64,000 bases of DNA, from NCBI GenBank assembly GCA_012295275.1, contig CM022666.1, forward strand, positions 12,643,275-12,707,274. The letters run 5' to 3'. The position numbers and the translations under genes were made by a program. The stretch is from Chrysomallon squamiferum. Its lineage: Eukaryota > Mollusca > Gastropoda > Neomphalida > Peltospiridae. A model generated the notes under the pieces. That model saw only the letters and a program-made list of their open reading frames with translations. It searched no databases and was not told the origin of the DNA. Below, in pieces: positions 44,934-59,461 of this stretch (positions within the stretch are counted from its first letter, which is position 1; each line of letters begins with the position of its first letter).

Positions 44934-45134
44934 ATGATCATCTCTGCGAACTTGTACATAAATCTCTGGACAGCAGAATCATGTTATGAAGGATATTTGG
45001 TTGCTTTGGATAACTATTCAATAGTAAGTTGCATAAACTGTGTTGTAATTTGCCTGTTGTTGCAGATACTCGAGAGACTTAGGTGTTTAGTGTGGTGTCT
45101 TTTTAGCGTCTGTGGAATAACGTACGTCTGCTAA
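44934..45134 (+). other. Conserved 66-codon ORF, copy 2
   Basis: Same frame as 16139-16339, with substitutions S to A, V to I, F to L and R to C and a different N-terminal start created by a short upstream insertion. Unknown; possibly exon sequence. Confidence 0.28.
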
Positions 45135-45544
45135 TAATAACCAATGGCAATCAAAAAAAACAACAACAACACACGTATAAGATTCCTGCCTTTAAACACA
45201 GCATGATATAAGGTCATAATATGCTATGTTATAGCATTTTAAGACAAACGTGTTTTGTACTTTTAGGTGTGTCAAGGATTTTACAAAAGACAAAATAAAG
45301 AGAAATATCAGAAGACTGGAAATATAATTCTAGGCAGAGCGTTTTTTAATTTTTAGAAGTATATCCAATTTAAGCTTAGAATTTTAAAAAGTAACAATAG
45401 ATCCAGTTCAGACTTAGAATATTAAAGTTTAACAGTTTATAAATATAGCCACAGAACTTTAAAATTGAACACAATATAAAATTTAGTTTAAAATTTTAAT
45501 ATTTTAAATGTTTCTGACTCGTGTCTAAAATTAAACATTTAACA

Positions 45545-46228
45545 ATGGAGAACATTACACTGCCAGCCATGGAGATGTCTACAAGCGCTGACTTGTTGTG
45601 GATTCCTTATGTAACCATAGCTGTTGTTTTAACGGTAATTCTAGGCGTTTCCTTTAGAAGACGACACCTCGGTATAATGAAGGGAACTAAATCAGAATAT
45701 GACTATTTGGAGATGTCTATCAACAGATACAGATCTCGTATTGGGCAGTTTGTAACGTCTAATTCAGACAACGCTAATTTGAACAAACAAAAATCTACAG
45801 AGCAGTGCAGCTTTGTTAACTGCGTAACAGAGAAACATCGTGAAAAGAAAGACGTGTACGTTTTGAATCGTGTTTCTGATATACATGAGGCTGAAAATCA
45901 CTCAGCTGGTGTTCAAGATGTTGATAATCGTACAGGACCACGTACAGAAATGACGTGTGTGTCTACGATTCTGGGGTCGAGAGGATATTGTAATACCCTG
46001 AAGGAAAAGGAAGTATCATTCAGTGCAAGAAATCAAACTCAGAACTGGAAAGGTTCTGAAAGAAATCAGATGTTAAATGTAACAGATGAAGTGTTACAGA
46101 GTAACGAACTGCCTATGGATCTTTCAAGTATTGTTCTAGAAATAAATGAATCATCGGTGAGAACGGAGAGAAAGAAGAAGAGAATCTCTGAAACGGGTAA
46201 TGACAGTAAAAATGTTTGTTCTGCATAA
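45545..46228 (+). CDS. Single-pass membrane protein, unknown family, copy 2
   Basis: 227-aa ORF from an ATG in ACAATGG. Same design as copy 1: NIT sequon, one membrane helix, RRRHLG stop-transfer, long tail with DYLEMS, DVYVLN and GYCNTL. Substitutions are I to V (three), R to G, S to Y (creating EYDYLEM, a second Tyr), H to Y, S to N and S to P. No frameshift in 684 bases, although the flanks carry indels, which supports real coding selection. Confidence 0.68.
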   Translation: MENITLPAMEMSTSADLLWIPYVTIAVVLTVILGVSFRRRHLGIMKGTKSEYDYLEMSINRYRSRIGQFVTSNSDNANLNKQKSTEQCSFVNCVTEKHREKKDVYVLNRVSDIHEAENHSAGVQDVDNRTGPRTEMTCVSTILGSRGYCNTLKEKEVSFSARNQTQNWKGSERNQMLNVTDEVLQSNELPMDLSSIVLEINESSVRTERKKKRISETGNDSKNVCSA

Positions 46229-47369
46229 AAATGAAACCTGAACAAACACATTTTTCAGTTAAAACTATAGATTTTTCAACATCATATGAGCCTCCGAGTG
46301 ACGCACGAAACGTACAAAGATTTCAAAAAAAATGTAGAATTCTCGTGAAATTATTGACATGGAAGATATTTCTCAATCCAGATCAGCAGAAATTAAACAC
46401 ACTTGTGTGTCGCCTGAAGTGAATAAGTTTTAAGGAAGATTCTTAAAGACAAAGGAGAAACGAGGGAGGGTAAAAAAGGAGATTGAAATGATTTCGCCGA
46501 AAATGTGAAAACGTTGCATATTTTAAAGGAATTATAATGATTACAGAAACACTTTTGTAGACAATGAAGACACGAACAGCTAAATGAAACACATTTCAAA
46601 TATAAATAGAACAATCACTTTGCACACGCACACAGATGAACAGTCATATTCTAGACGCAAAGTGCTTGTCAGTATAAACGTTTATCATTACTCAACTAGA
46701 TATTATTCTGTTGGTGATTGTTTTTTGCCCCTGTTTGTTTCTGTGAGCTAACAAACAAAATGTCCGAGGCACACTAATATATAACCATATTTTTCAACTG
46801 TTTCAAATACGATCATATTTTTTCAAAAAATATATGTGTGTTATTTTAGAATTAAAAGCAAGAATTAATAACCTGAATTAATTTGATCTATATTTTCGGT
46901 CTGGGAACCAGATGTTTGAAAGACCCGAAGAACGATAAACCGTTCGATAATTTTCACACCGGCTGAAATTGTTCGCCAATTTTATTTGAGTGTATATCAA
47001 ATAAAATGGACGTGTGAATGAAAAACAAAATAAGTTCACGTTAAGATACATCCTTTTCGTTGTTATTATTATTATTAGTAGTATTAATATTAGTATTATT
47101 TATTTATTTTTATTAAAATAAATATGTTGACACCTTTATAAACACTCAGATGCACAAAATCTATATGTATTATTGTGTCGTGGTACAAATAAATATAAAA
47201 TTCATGTATATCGCTGAAAACTATCTACTCTAAGTAATTTTTTGATATCATCATCATGTTCATGAAAGTAGAAATAATCAAGAAAATATCGCTGAAAAAT
47301 AAATAAATAAATATCAATAAATAAAATTAAAATGTAAATAAAATAATAATAATAATAATAAATAATTAA

Positions 47370-47415
<46 letters not shown>

Positions 47416-47555
47416 ACATTTAAATAGCAAACGTGAAGCTAGCGAATTATAGAATTTTATGTAAAAGAATTATCGATTGGTTAATAGAAAGCCACCTTAT
47501 CATTGATAATAACTCTAAAACGCTTTTTCAAACCGAGGCTGTCTATACTGTACAG
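46229..47555 (+). other. 3' flank and AT-rich repeats, no gene seen
   Basis: Matches unit 1's 17.45-17.93 and 18.94-19.6 kb; (TTA)n at 47,360-47,415. Confidence 0.55.
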
Positions 47556-48130
47556 CAGTGGTTCTCAAACTTTTTTAAGTCGGGGCGAACTTAAAGTGAG
47601 AGATGTTCACCGATGTATTTAGAGTTACTGCCCTTGTGTGAGAGATGTTCAGTGATCTCTTTAGAGTTACCGTCCTTGTTTAAGTATATACCTTTTGAGT
47701 CTATTTTCTGCTGATGAGAAGTATGAACATGACGTGTATTTCCAATTTATTCAGAAAAACTGTAATAGAAATAAAAAGCAATGGACTGTTAATATGTAAA
47801 AAAAAAAAAAAAAAAAAAAAAGTACAAAGGCTATATTTTAAATGGTGTGAATTGTGCAGTGAGTGAAAACTTTTATCAGTCGTTTGCTTTTAACAAATGT
47901 AACCTATAAAAGGCTAAAATTCCAAAAACAATTAAAGTTTTAGATGGGTAGTGACTGTGACAGTGATAGGAATATGTGTCACAAGAAAACTTTGGCTGTT
48001 TAACGCACTTGCACACTTATCGCTCACACTGTCACTGGTAAACTACTGCGCACCCTTGAGCTTGCTCATCAGCCATCACTCGTTTCCAATGAGTTTACGA
48101 TGTGTATAAAATCTTCTTCCGGGCACCCGG
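47556..48130 (+). mobile_element. hAT-like insertion, one end seen
   Basis: CAGTGGTTCTCAAACTTTTT at 47,556 is a typical hAT-like terminus. The segment is absent from unit 1, has a poly(A) run at 47,799-47,821 and an internal short direct repeat (AGAGATGTTCA at about 47,600 and 47,640). No inverted partner was identified, so the right end is approximate. Confidence 0.5.
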
Positions 48131-48559
48131 CTATTTCTTAATGGATATCTTTCCGCTCATAACATAATCAATTTTTTAAAATGTTACTCAATTTAAACTT
48201 TGTTTATGGAATGTGAAGCAGATATTTTTTTCTTGTTTTATGGGGTATTTTGTTGTGTTTTCTAGCTACTAATACATAACCATATTTTTCAAATCTTTTA
48301 AATTGGATCATATCTTTTTTCCGCAAAAAATATATATGTTTTATTTTATAATTAAAAACAAGAATTAATAACGTAAAAGTTTAATGAAAACTTTCGGTCT
48401 GGGAACCAGTTGTTTGAGAGACCCGACGAACGATAAACCGTTGGATAATTTCACAGCTGCTGAAATTGTTCGCCAACTTTATTTGAGTGTATATGAAATG
48501 AAAAGCGCGTGAGCATGAAAAACAAAACAAGTTCAGGTTAAGATCATTTAGAAGTACAA

Positions 48560-48728
48560 TGAATTTCCCCAGTAATATTTTTCCTCCATTGAGAGTTTTA
48601 ATAGAAGGCCACAGAGTTGTCAGTTTAACGCACAGCATCACCAAGAAAGATATTTTCAAGGAAACGGGCATGGCAACACGAACAACCACCGATAATAAAT
48701 CGAAGAAGGCTGACTTTTATCATTTGTA
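48560..48728 (+). other. Conserved small ORF, copy 2
   Basis: Counterpart of 19864-20043: MNFPSNIFPPLRVLIEGHR then SLTHSITKKDIFKETGMATR, ending DNKSKKADFYHL. Unknown. Confidence 0.3.
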
Positions 48729-49256
48729 AAAACGATTAGCTATCTCATTTTTTAAATGAAACTAATATCATATTTTATTAATCCATATGATTACGTTATT
48801 TATATTTTCAAAATTTGATAGAAATCTTAAATCGGTTTGCCTTCAGTATGTTCATTATAGATGTTTAATAAATATTAAAATAATAGTGTAACACGTAAAA
48901 AAAAAAAAAAAAAAAAGACATGAATCAGCCTAAGTAACCATTATTATTTTCACATTTTTTGTCCCCACCCTCCCTTGAGAGGCACATAATACTCCTCACT
49001 GTATAATCTGTGTGTTGTTTGTATATATTCCTGATTAATAATAAAAATTGTAATATTTGATATAATTCAAAGTTTTAAACATGTTAACATTAAAATATTT
49101 GTAGGTTATGGTAAATATTGTTTAATATATTATATGTAATGTATACAGTTTTGGGGTTTGTGATAGAGACAGTGTTAGTTTTAAATGCTTTTTTTATAAT
49201 TATGTGTGTAAAATATATATATTTTTTTAAAATACAAATTTATTTTACACTTTCAG

Positions 49257-51152
49257 TGCACAGTTTCTGGCTGTCCGTACATTGCCACTCCCAAACTTGT
49301 ACAACTTCATTATCAACAGGTAAATTTTTAAAAAAATTTGGTTTTTTGTTTGTGTATTCCTGTATATAGTTCTTGTGATGATGCTGACTAGTTTACGGAA
49401 CATACACTTTAGAGATTCTATAACACAACATTTTATTTCATTTTGGTGTTCCTCAGATCCATCTTTACAATACATTTCTCTAGTAAATTTCAGTTCAGTA
49501 AATATCAAGTCTGACATCACATTAGCTAAAAATTATGAAAAATAAAGAAAAAACAAAAGAATCTGAAAAAAGAAAAACAAATTAAAACTCTAATTGTAAC
49601 TATATGTCATTACACTCAAGTCATTTTTAAGTGGAAATCTCAAGATAAATAATATAATTTTATTAACTGTGCTCATTATTCTTTAAAAGATATGATGAAA
49701 ATCTGTTTTTACAGATAACAATAGTTACATTTTTTCTCAAGTTATGTATACTTGTTTTATGGTGTTTTCTCATAATTTTAAACCATTGCATCAGATTTCT
49801 ATCAAAACCTGAGTTACATCATTGTTTTTGAAACCAGTTAATGATGTCAAGTGGGATATGACTGTATTCAGAGATCATTTCTACTTCAGACTGTTAAAGA
49901 GTGACAATAGCATTCTCACAGAAAAACATGATAATCTTGTTATTATGTAATAAAATACTCACCTGTAGATTGACCAGTTTTACTTTTCATTTACTAGTGC
50001 CATCCACTGTTGAATATATAGCTTAATCATCTTCACTTAAATTATTTGAACATTTTCATGTTTGTCTGTTTATCATGTTTCTACATAACCTGTATGTTTG
50101 GTAGAAAGGGAAAAGCTGTTTGTTACACTGCCAAGTGATAGTATGCTTCATTATTAGCAAAGCTTGGATTTTAGGGAAAAAAAATGTATAGCAGAAATTC
50201 ATTAATTGTTTCAAAATATAAAAAATATTTTTTAATCTATTTACTTACATATACACCAATAAAATCATGCTTTTGTATAGTAAATATACACTTTTAAAAT
50301 AGTACTGTTAAAAGTTAAAGTATCATTTCCTTTCAATAGTTCAACAAATAAATAATTTGTTATTTGAAAAACATGTCTTTGTAAAAGACTTTCTAACAGT
50401 TTGCTGGATACAGAATTATTGTTGTTGTTTATTTATTTATTCATTTATTCATTTATTTATTTCAGCAACACTAATGTAGTTTCACTAAAAACAAATTTGG
50501 TCTTTGGAGTCACAAGAGGATATTGATAAATGGATTTCAGAAATGAAAATGTGAGTTTTGTTATTGCTAATCTATCTGGAATATTTGCCTGTAACAGCAT
50601 TCCCATACTTTTCAGTAATAATAATGATGATGATTTTGAACATAGTAGATAAAATTTATTAACAATCCAGAATTTCAGTGAAACTGTGCCATTCCTTTCA
50701 CTTAAATGATAATGCTCATAAGAGAACTTTAACGAACACAGTGAATTACAAAAAACATTCCAGTATATTAAATATTTTCCACTGGTACAGGACTATGCAT
50801 GAATTTCATCTGTCTGTGTGATAGTTCTAAATTTTACCTTGTGATGGTGATACCCACATCAGTAGTAAAGACTTGAAACAACAAAGAATCCCTTTTCTGT
50901 CAGATGAAAGAAACAAAAAAGAGTTGACCATTAAATGGCAATAACTAATTTCTTTTTCCTAACACTAATGATAAATTATATATTTACTTTAGTAACCATC
51001 ATTATTAAAATATGTTTAGGTTTCCACGAAAAACCAATATTATCTGAAATTTTTTATTAATTATTCTGTACATTTATATAACATACACACGAATAAATAA
51101 ACTGAAATACACTATAAGGGTTGATTCTCTTATTTAGAAATCAATTTTCTTT

Positions 51153-51212
<60 letters not shown>

Positions 51213-51356
51213 ATTTTTAGTATATTAATCCTTTTCTTCAACATTTTTAATGAACACAGGAAATTCCTGACATTTGAGAATATTAAGAAGAAAGAAATGG
51301 AAAAGTCAGAGAAACAGGAGAGAGGAGAAATTCTTGAAACTAAAGAGTTTGGATAA
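49257..51356 (+). pseudogene. NUFIP1-like fragment, array repeat 1
   Basis: Blocks 49257-49319 (donor GTAAAT intact), 50466-50550 and 51260-51356. The finger reads CTVSGCPYIATPKLVQLHYQQ. The middle block has the same TAA after Gln-His and the same frame change before LESQEDIDKWISEMKM. The third reads KFLTFENIKKKEMEKSEKQE then RGEILETKEFG and TAA. The only array repeat with a usable first donor. Confidence 0.68.
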
Positions 51357-51814
51357 CAACACTTTATTAGTTTGCTAATATCTTTCTGTCTTGGCATTTA
51401 TTTTTGAAGAAGGTATTTATTTCTAAATTAATAATAATAATAATAATGCATCATTTCCTGTAAAAGTAATAAAGTAAAAATAAATTAATAATTAGCATTA
51501 GAAAATATTTATAATAATTTAAATATGTACTAAGCAATTGCATTAGTGCTTGTTAAAATGAGGGTGTCTCTGTTAATATAACTTTTTATTTGAGAAAGTG
51601 AAAAACACTATTTCCATTGTCCTGTAAACATACTGGAATAGTGAATGAACTTTTATAAGGCAATTTGTGATATTAAAATACATTAATGATGTTCTTGAAT
51701 TCCAAATAAAGATCAGACAAAAACATTTTAAACCTCTGTTGATTTTTGCTGAAACTGGAAGTAATCTCAGCTGACCATGATTACAAACACTGAAACTTTA
51801 TTTTAAACTTTCAG

Positions 51815-53699
51815 TGCACAGTTTCTGGCTGTCCGTACATTGCCACTCCCAAACTTGTACAACTTCATTATCAACAGGAAAATGTTTTAATTCTTTTGTT
51901 TCTTGTTTGTGTATTCCTGTTTATAGTTCTTGTGATGATGCTGACTAGTTTACAGAACATACACTTTAGAGATACTAAAACACATCATTTTATTTGATTT
52001 TGGTGTTCCTCAGATTCATCTTTACAATACAATACATTTCTGTAGTAAATTTCAGTTTAGTAAATCTCAAGTCTGACATTACATTAGGTAAAAATTATGA
52101 AAACAAAAAAAAAATAAAAGAATCTGAGAAAACAAAAACAAATTGAAACTCTAATTGTAACTATATGTCATTACACTCAAGTCATTTTTAAGTGCAAATC
52201 TCAAGCCAAATAATATAATTTTATTAACTGTGCTCATTATTCTTTAAAAAATATGATGAAAATCTGTTTTTACAGATAACTTTAGCTACACTTTTTCACA
52301 AGTTATGTATACTTGTTTTATGGTGTTTTCTCATAATTTTAAAGCATTGCATTTGGTTTCTATCAAATGTTGAGTTACATTATTGTTTTTGAAACCTGTT
52401 AGTGATGTCAAGTGGGATATGACTGTATCCAGAGATCATTTCCACTTCAGACTATTAAAGAGTGGCAATAACATTCTCAGAGAAAAACATGATAATCTTG
52501 TTATTATGTAATAAAATACTCACCTGTAGATTGACCAGTTTTACTTTTCATTTACTAGTGCCATCCACTGTTGAATATATAGCTTAATCATCTTCACTTA
52601 AATTATTTGAACATTTTCATGTTTGTCTGTTTATCATGTTTCTACATAACATGTATGTTTGATAGAAAGGGAAAAGCTGTTTGTTACACTGCCCAGTGAT
52701 AGTATACTTCATTATTAGCAAAGCTTGGATTTTAGAAGAAAAAAAACTGTATCGCAGAAATGTATTAATTGTTTCAAAATATAAAAAATATTTTTTAATC
52801 TATTTACTTACATGTACACCAATATATAGTAAAGTGAATATACACTTTAAAAAATATTACTGTTAATTATTAAAGTATCATTTCCTTTTAATGGTTCAAC
52901 AAATAAAATAATTTGTTATTTGAAAAACATGTCTTTGTAAAAGACTTTCTAACAGTTTGTTGGATACAGAATTATTGTTGTTGTTTATTTATTTATTCAT
53001 TTATTTATTCATTTATTTCAGCAACACTAATGTAGTTTCACTCAAAACAAATTTGGTCTTTGGAGTCACAAGAGGATATTGATAAATGGATTTCAGAAAT
53101 GAAAATGTGAGTTTTGTTATTGCTTATCTATCTGGAATATTTGCCTGTAACAGCATTCCCATACTCTTCAGTAATAATAATGATGATGATTTTAAACATA
53201 GTAGATAAAATTTATTAACAAGCCAGAATTTCAGTGAAACTGTGCTATTCCTTTCACTTAAATGATAATGTTCACAAGAGAACTTTAACGAACACAGTGA
53301 ATTACAACAAAATTTCCAGTATATTGCATATTTTCCTCTGGTCCAGGACTATGCATGAATTTCATCTGTCTCTGTGATAGTTCTAAATTTTACCATGTGA
53401 TGGTGATACCCACATCAATAATAAAGACTTGAAACAACAAAGAATCCCTTTTCTCTCAGGTGAAAGAAACAAAAAGGAGTTGACCATTAAAGGGCAATAA
53501 CTAATTTCTTTTTCCTAACGCTAATGATAAATTATATATTTACTTTAGTAACCATCATTATTAAAATATGTTTAGGTTTCCACGAAAAACCAATATTTTT
53601 TATTAATTATTCTGTACATTTATATAACATACACACGAATAAATAAACTGAAATACACTATAAGGGTTGATTCTCTTATTTAGAAATCAATTTTCTTTC

Positions 53700-53749
<50 letters not shown>

Positions 53750-53893
53750 ATTTTTAGTATATTAATCCTTTTCTTCAACATTTTTAATGAACACAGGAAA
53801 TTCCTGACATTTGAGAATATTAAGAAGAAAGAAATGGAAAAGTCAGAGAAACAGGAGAGAGGAGAAATTCTTGAAACTAAAGAGTTTGGATAA
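51815..53893 (+). pseudogene. NUFIP1-like fragment, array repeat 2
   Basis: Blocks 51815-51877, 53022-53106, 53797-53893. The first donor is CAG|GAAAAT (no GT). Other lesions as in repeat 1. Confidence 0.68.
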
Positions 53894-54351
53894 CAACACT
53901 TTATTAGTTTGCTAATATCTTTCTGTCTTGGCATTTATTTTTGAAGAAGGTATTTATTTCTAAATTAATAATAATAATAATAATGCATCATTTCCTGTAA
54001 AAGTAATAAAGTAAAAATAAATTAATAATTAGCATTAGAAAATATTTATAATAATTTAAATATGTACTAAGCAATTGCATTAGTGCTTGTTAAAATGAGG
54101 GTGTCTCTGTTAATATAACTTTTTATTTGAGAAAGTGAAAAACACTATTTCCATTGTCCTGTAAACATACTGGAATAGTGAATGAACTTTTATAAGGCAA
54201 TTTGTGATATTAAAATACATTAATGATGTTCTTGAATTCCAAATAAAGATCAGACAAAAACATTTTAAACCTCTGTTGATTTTTGCTGAAACTGGAAGTA
54301 ATCTCAGCTGACCATGATTACAAACACTGAAACTTTATTTTAAACTTTCAG

Positions 54352-56243
54352 TGCACAGTTTCTGGCTGTCCGTACATTGCCACTCCCAAACTTGTACAAC
54401 TCATTATCAACAGGAAAATGTTTTAATTTTTTTTGTTTCTTGTTTGTGTATTCCTGTTTATAGTTCTTGTGATGATGCTGACTAGTTTACAGAACATACA
54501 CTTTAGAGATACTAAAACACAACATTTTATTTGATTTTGGTGTTCCTCAGATTCATCTTTACAATACAATACATTTCTGTAGTAAATTTCAGTTTAGTAA
54601 ATCTCAAGTCTGACATTACATTAGGTAAAAATTATGAAAAAACAAAAAAAAAATAAAAGAATCTGAGAAAAAAAAACAAATTGAAACTCTAATTGTAACT
54701 ATATGTCATTACACTCAAGTCATTTTTTTAAGTGCAAATCTCAAGCCAAATAATATAATTTTATTAACTGTGCTCATTATTCTTTAAAAAAATATGATGA
54801 AAATCTGTTTTTACAGATAACTTTTACACTTTTTTTCACAAGTTATGTATACTTGTTTTATGGTGTTTTCTCATAATTTTAAAGCATTGCATTTGGTTTC
54901 TATCAAATGTTGAGTTACATTATTGTTTTTGAAACCTGTTAGTGATGTCAAGTGGGATATGACTGTATCCAGAGATCATTTCCACTTCAGACTATTAAAG
55001 AGTGGCAATAACATTCTCAGAGAAAAACATGATAATCTTGTTATTATGTAATAAAATACTCACCTGTAGATTGACCAGTTTTACTTTTCATTTACTAGTG
55101 CCATCCACTGTTGAATATATAGCTTAATCATCTTCACTTAAATTATTTGAACATTTTCATGTTTGTCTGTTTATCATGTTTCTACATAACATGTATGTTT
55201 GATAGAAAGGGAAAAGCTGTTTGTTACACTGCCCAGTGATAGTATACTTCATTATTAGCAAAGCTTGGATTTTTAGAAAAAAAAACTGTATCGCAGAAAT
55301 TTATTAATTGTTTCAAAAATATAAAAAAATTTTTTTTCTATTTATTTACTTACATGTACACCAATATATAGTAAAGTGAATATACACTTTAAAAAATATT
55401 ACTGTTAATTATTAAAGTATCATTTCCTTTTAATGGTTCAACAAATAAATAATTTGTTATTTGAAAAACATGTCTTTGTAAAAGACTTTCTAACAGTTTG
55501 TTGGATACAGAATTATTGTTGTTGTTTATTTATTTATTCATTTATTTATTCATTTATTTCAGCAACACTAATGTAGTTTCACTCAAAACAAATTTGGTCT
55601 TTGGAGTCACAAGAGGATATTGATAAATGGATTTCAGAAATGAAAATGTGAGTTTTGTTATTGCTTATCTATCTGGAATATTTGCCTGTAACAGCATTCC
55701 CATACTCTTCAGTAATAATAATGATGATGATTTTAAACATAGTAGATAAAATTTATTAACAAGCCAGAATTTCAGTGAAACTGTGCTATTCCTTTCACTT
55801 AAATGATAATGTTCACAAGAGAACTTTAACGAACACAGTGAATTACAACAAAATTTCCAGTATATTGCATATTTTCCTCTGGTCCAGGACTATGCATGAA
55901 TTTCATCTGTCTCTGTGATAGTTCTAAATTTTACCATGTGATGGTGATACCCACATCAATAATAAAGACTTGAAACAACAAAGAATCCCTTTTTCTCTCA
56001 GGTGAAAGAAACAAAAAGGAGTTGACCATTAAAGGGCAATAACTAATTTTTTTTTTCCTAACGCTAATGATAAATTATATATTTACTTTAGTAACCATCA
56101 TTATTAAAATATGTTTAGGTTTCCACGAAAAACCAATATTTTTTTTTATTAATTATTCTGTACATTTATATAACATACACACGAATAAATAAACTGAAAT
56201 ACACTATAAGGGTTGATTCTCTTATTTAGAAATCAATTTTTTT

Positions 56244-56303
<60 letters not shown>

Positions 56304-56449
56304 TTTTAGTATTTTTATTAATCCTTTTCTTCAACATTTTTAATGAACACAGGAAATTCCTGACATTTGAGAATATTAAGAAGAAAGAAATGGAAAAGTC
56401 AGAGAAACAGGAGAGAGGAGAAATTCTTGAAACTAAAGAGTTTGGATAA
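54352..56449 (+). pseudogene. NUFIP1-like fragment, array repeat 3
   Basis: Blocks 54352-54413, 55563-55647, 56353-56449. The finger exon has lost one T (CAACTCATT), shifting its frame, and its donor is GA. Several homopolymers are longer than in other repeats. Confidence 0.68.
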
Positions 56450-56908
56450 CAACACTTTATTAGTTTGCTAATATCTTTCTGTCTTGGCATTTATTTTTTG
56501 AAGAAGGTATTTATTTCTAAATTAATAATAATAATAATAATGCATCATTTCCTGTAAAAGTAATAAAGTAAAAATAAATTAATAATTAGCATTAGAAAAT
56601 ATTTATAATAATTTAAATATGTACTAAGCAATTGCATTAGTGCTTGTTAAAATGAGGGTGTCTCTGTTAATATAACTTTTTATTTGAGAAAGTGAAAAAC
56701 ACTATTTCCATTGTCCTGTAAACATACTGGAATAGTGAATGAACTTTTATAAGGCAATTTGTGATATTAAAATACATTAATGATGTTCTTGAATTCCAAA
56801 TAAAGATCAGACAAAAACATTTTAAACCTCTGTTGATTTTTGCTGAAACTGGAAGTAATCTCAGCTGACCATGATTACAAACACTGAAACTTTATTTTAA
56901 ACTTTCAG

Positions 56909-58793
56909 TGCACAGTTTCTGGCTGTCCGTACATTGCCACTCCCAAACTTGTACAACTTCATTATCAACAGGAAAATGTTTTAATTCTTTTGTTTCTTGT
57001 TTGTGTATTCCTGTTTATAGTTCTTGTGATGATGCTGACTAGTTTACAGAACATACACTTTAGAGATACTAAAACACAACATTTTATTTGATTTTGGTGT
57101 TCCTCAGATTCATCTTTACAATACAATACATTTCTGTAGTAAATTTCAGTTTAGTAAATCTCAAGTCTGACATTACATTAGGTAAAAATTATGAAAAAAA
57201 AAAAAAAAAAAAAGAATCTGAGAAAACAAAAACAAATTGAAACTCTAATTGTAACTATATGTCATTACACTCAAGTCATTTTTAAGTGCAAATCTCAAGC
57301 CAAATAATATAATTTTATTAACTGTGCTCATTATTCTTTAAAAAATATGATGAAAATCTGTTTTTACAGATAACTTTAGCTACACTTTTTCACAAGTTAT
57401 GTATACTTGTTTTATGGTGTTTTCTCATAATTTTAAAGCATTGCATTTGGTTTCTATCAAATGTTGAGTTACATTATTATTTTTTGAAACCTGTTAGTGA
57501 TGTCAAGTGGGATATGACTGTATCCAGAGATCATTTCCACTTCAGACTATTAAAGAGTGGCAATAACATTCTCAGAGAAAAACATGATAATCTTGTTATT
57601 ATGTAATAAAATACTCACCTGTAGATTGACCAGTTTTACTTTTCATTTACTAGTGCCATCCACTGTTGAATATATAGCTTAATCATCTTCACTTAAATTA
57701 TTTGAACATTTTCATGTTTGTCTGTTTATCATGTTTCTACATAACATGTATGTTTGATAGAAAGGGAAAAGCTGTTTGTTACACTGCCCAGTGATAGTAT
57801 ACTTCATTATTAGCAAAGCTTGGATTTTAGAAGAAAAAAAACTGTATCGCAGAAATTTATTAATTGTTTCAAAATATAAAAAATATTTTTTTAATCTATT
57901 TACTTACATGTACACCAATATATAGTAAAGTGAATATACACTTTAAAAAATATTACTGTTAATTATTAAAGTATCATTTCCTTTTAATGGTTCAACAAAT
58001 AAATAATTTGTTATTTGAAAAACATGTCTTTGTAAAAGACTTTCTAACAGTTTGTTGGATACAGAATTATTGTTGTTGTTTATTTATTTATTCATTTATT
58101 TATTCATTTATTTCAGCAACACTAATGTAGTTTCACTCAAAACAAATTTGGTCTTTGGAGTCACAAGAGGATATTGATAAATGGATTTCAGAAATGAAAA
58201 TGTGAGTTTTGTTATTGCTTATCTATCTGGAATATTTGCCTGTAACAGCATTCCCATACTCTTCAGTAATAATAATGATGATGATTTTAAACATAGTAGA
58301 TAAAATTTATTAACAAGCCAGAATTTCAGTGAAACTGTGCTATTCCTTTCACTTAAATGATAATGTTCACAAGAGAACTTTAACGAACACAGTGAATTAC
58401 AACAAAATTTCCAGTATATTGCATATTTTCCTCTGGTCCAGGACTATGCATGAATTTCATCTGTCTCTGTGATAGTTCTAAATTTTACCATGTGATGGTG
58501 ATACCCACATCAATAATAAAGACTTGAAACAACAAAGAATCCCTTTTCTCTCAGGTGAAAGAAACAAAAAGGAGTTGACCATTAAAGGGCAATAACTAAT
58601 TTCTTTTTCCTAACGCTAATGATAAATTATATATTTACTTTAGTAACCATCATTATTAAAATATGTTTAGGTTTCCACGAAAAACCAATATTTTTTATTA
58701 ATTATTCTGTACATTTATATAACATACACACGAATAAATAAACTGAAATACACTATAAGGGTTGATTCTCTTATTTAGAAATCAATTTTCTTT

Positions 58794-58856
<63 letters not shown>

Positions 58857-59000
58857 ATTTTTAGTATATTAATCCTTTTCTTCAACATTTTTAATGAACA
58901 CAGGAAATTCCTGACATTTGAGAATATTAAGAAGAAAGAAATGGAAAAGTCAGAGAAACAGGAGAGAGGAGAAATTCTTGAAACTAAAGAGTTTGGATAA
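56909..59000 (+). pseudogene. NUFIP1-like fragment, array repeat 4
   Basis: Blocks 56909-56971, 58117-58201, 58904-59000; GA donor; same stop in the third block. Confidence 0.68.
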
Positions 59001-59461
59001 CAACACTTTATTAGTTTGCTAATATCTTTCTGTCTTGGCATTTATTTTTGAAGAAGGTATTTATTTCTAAATTAATAATAATAATAATAATGCATCATTT
59101 CCTGTAAAAAAATAATAAAAAAAAAAATAAATTAATAATTAGCATTAGAAAATATTTATAATAATTTAAATATGTACTAAGCAATTGCATTAGTGCTTGT
59201 TAAAATGAGGGTGTCTCTGTTAATATAACTTTTTATTTGAGAAAGTGAAAAACACTATTTCCATTGTCCTGTAAACATACTGGAATAGTGAATGAACTTT
59301 TATAAGGCAATTTGTGATATTAAAATACATTAATGATGTTCTTGAATTCCAAATAAAGATCAGACAAAAACATTTTAAACCTCTGTTGATTTTTGCTGAA
59401 ACTGGAAGTAATCTCAGCTGACCATGATTACAAACACTGAAACTTTATTTTAAACTTTCAG

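Noticed and set aside
51134-51397. Repeated minus-strand ORFs starting MPRQKDISKLIKCCYPNS
   Set aside because: They are antisense to the third NUFIP1-like block, which matches a known protein pattern on the plus strand. They recur only because the array repeats.
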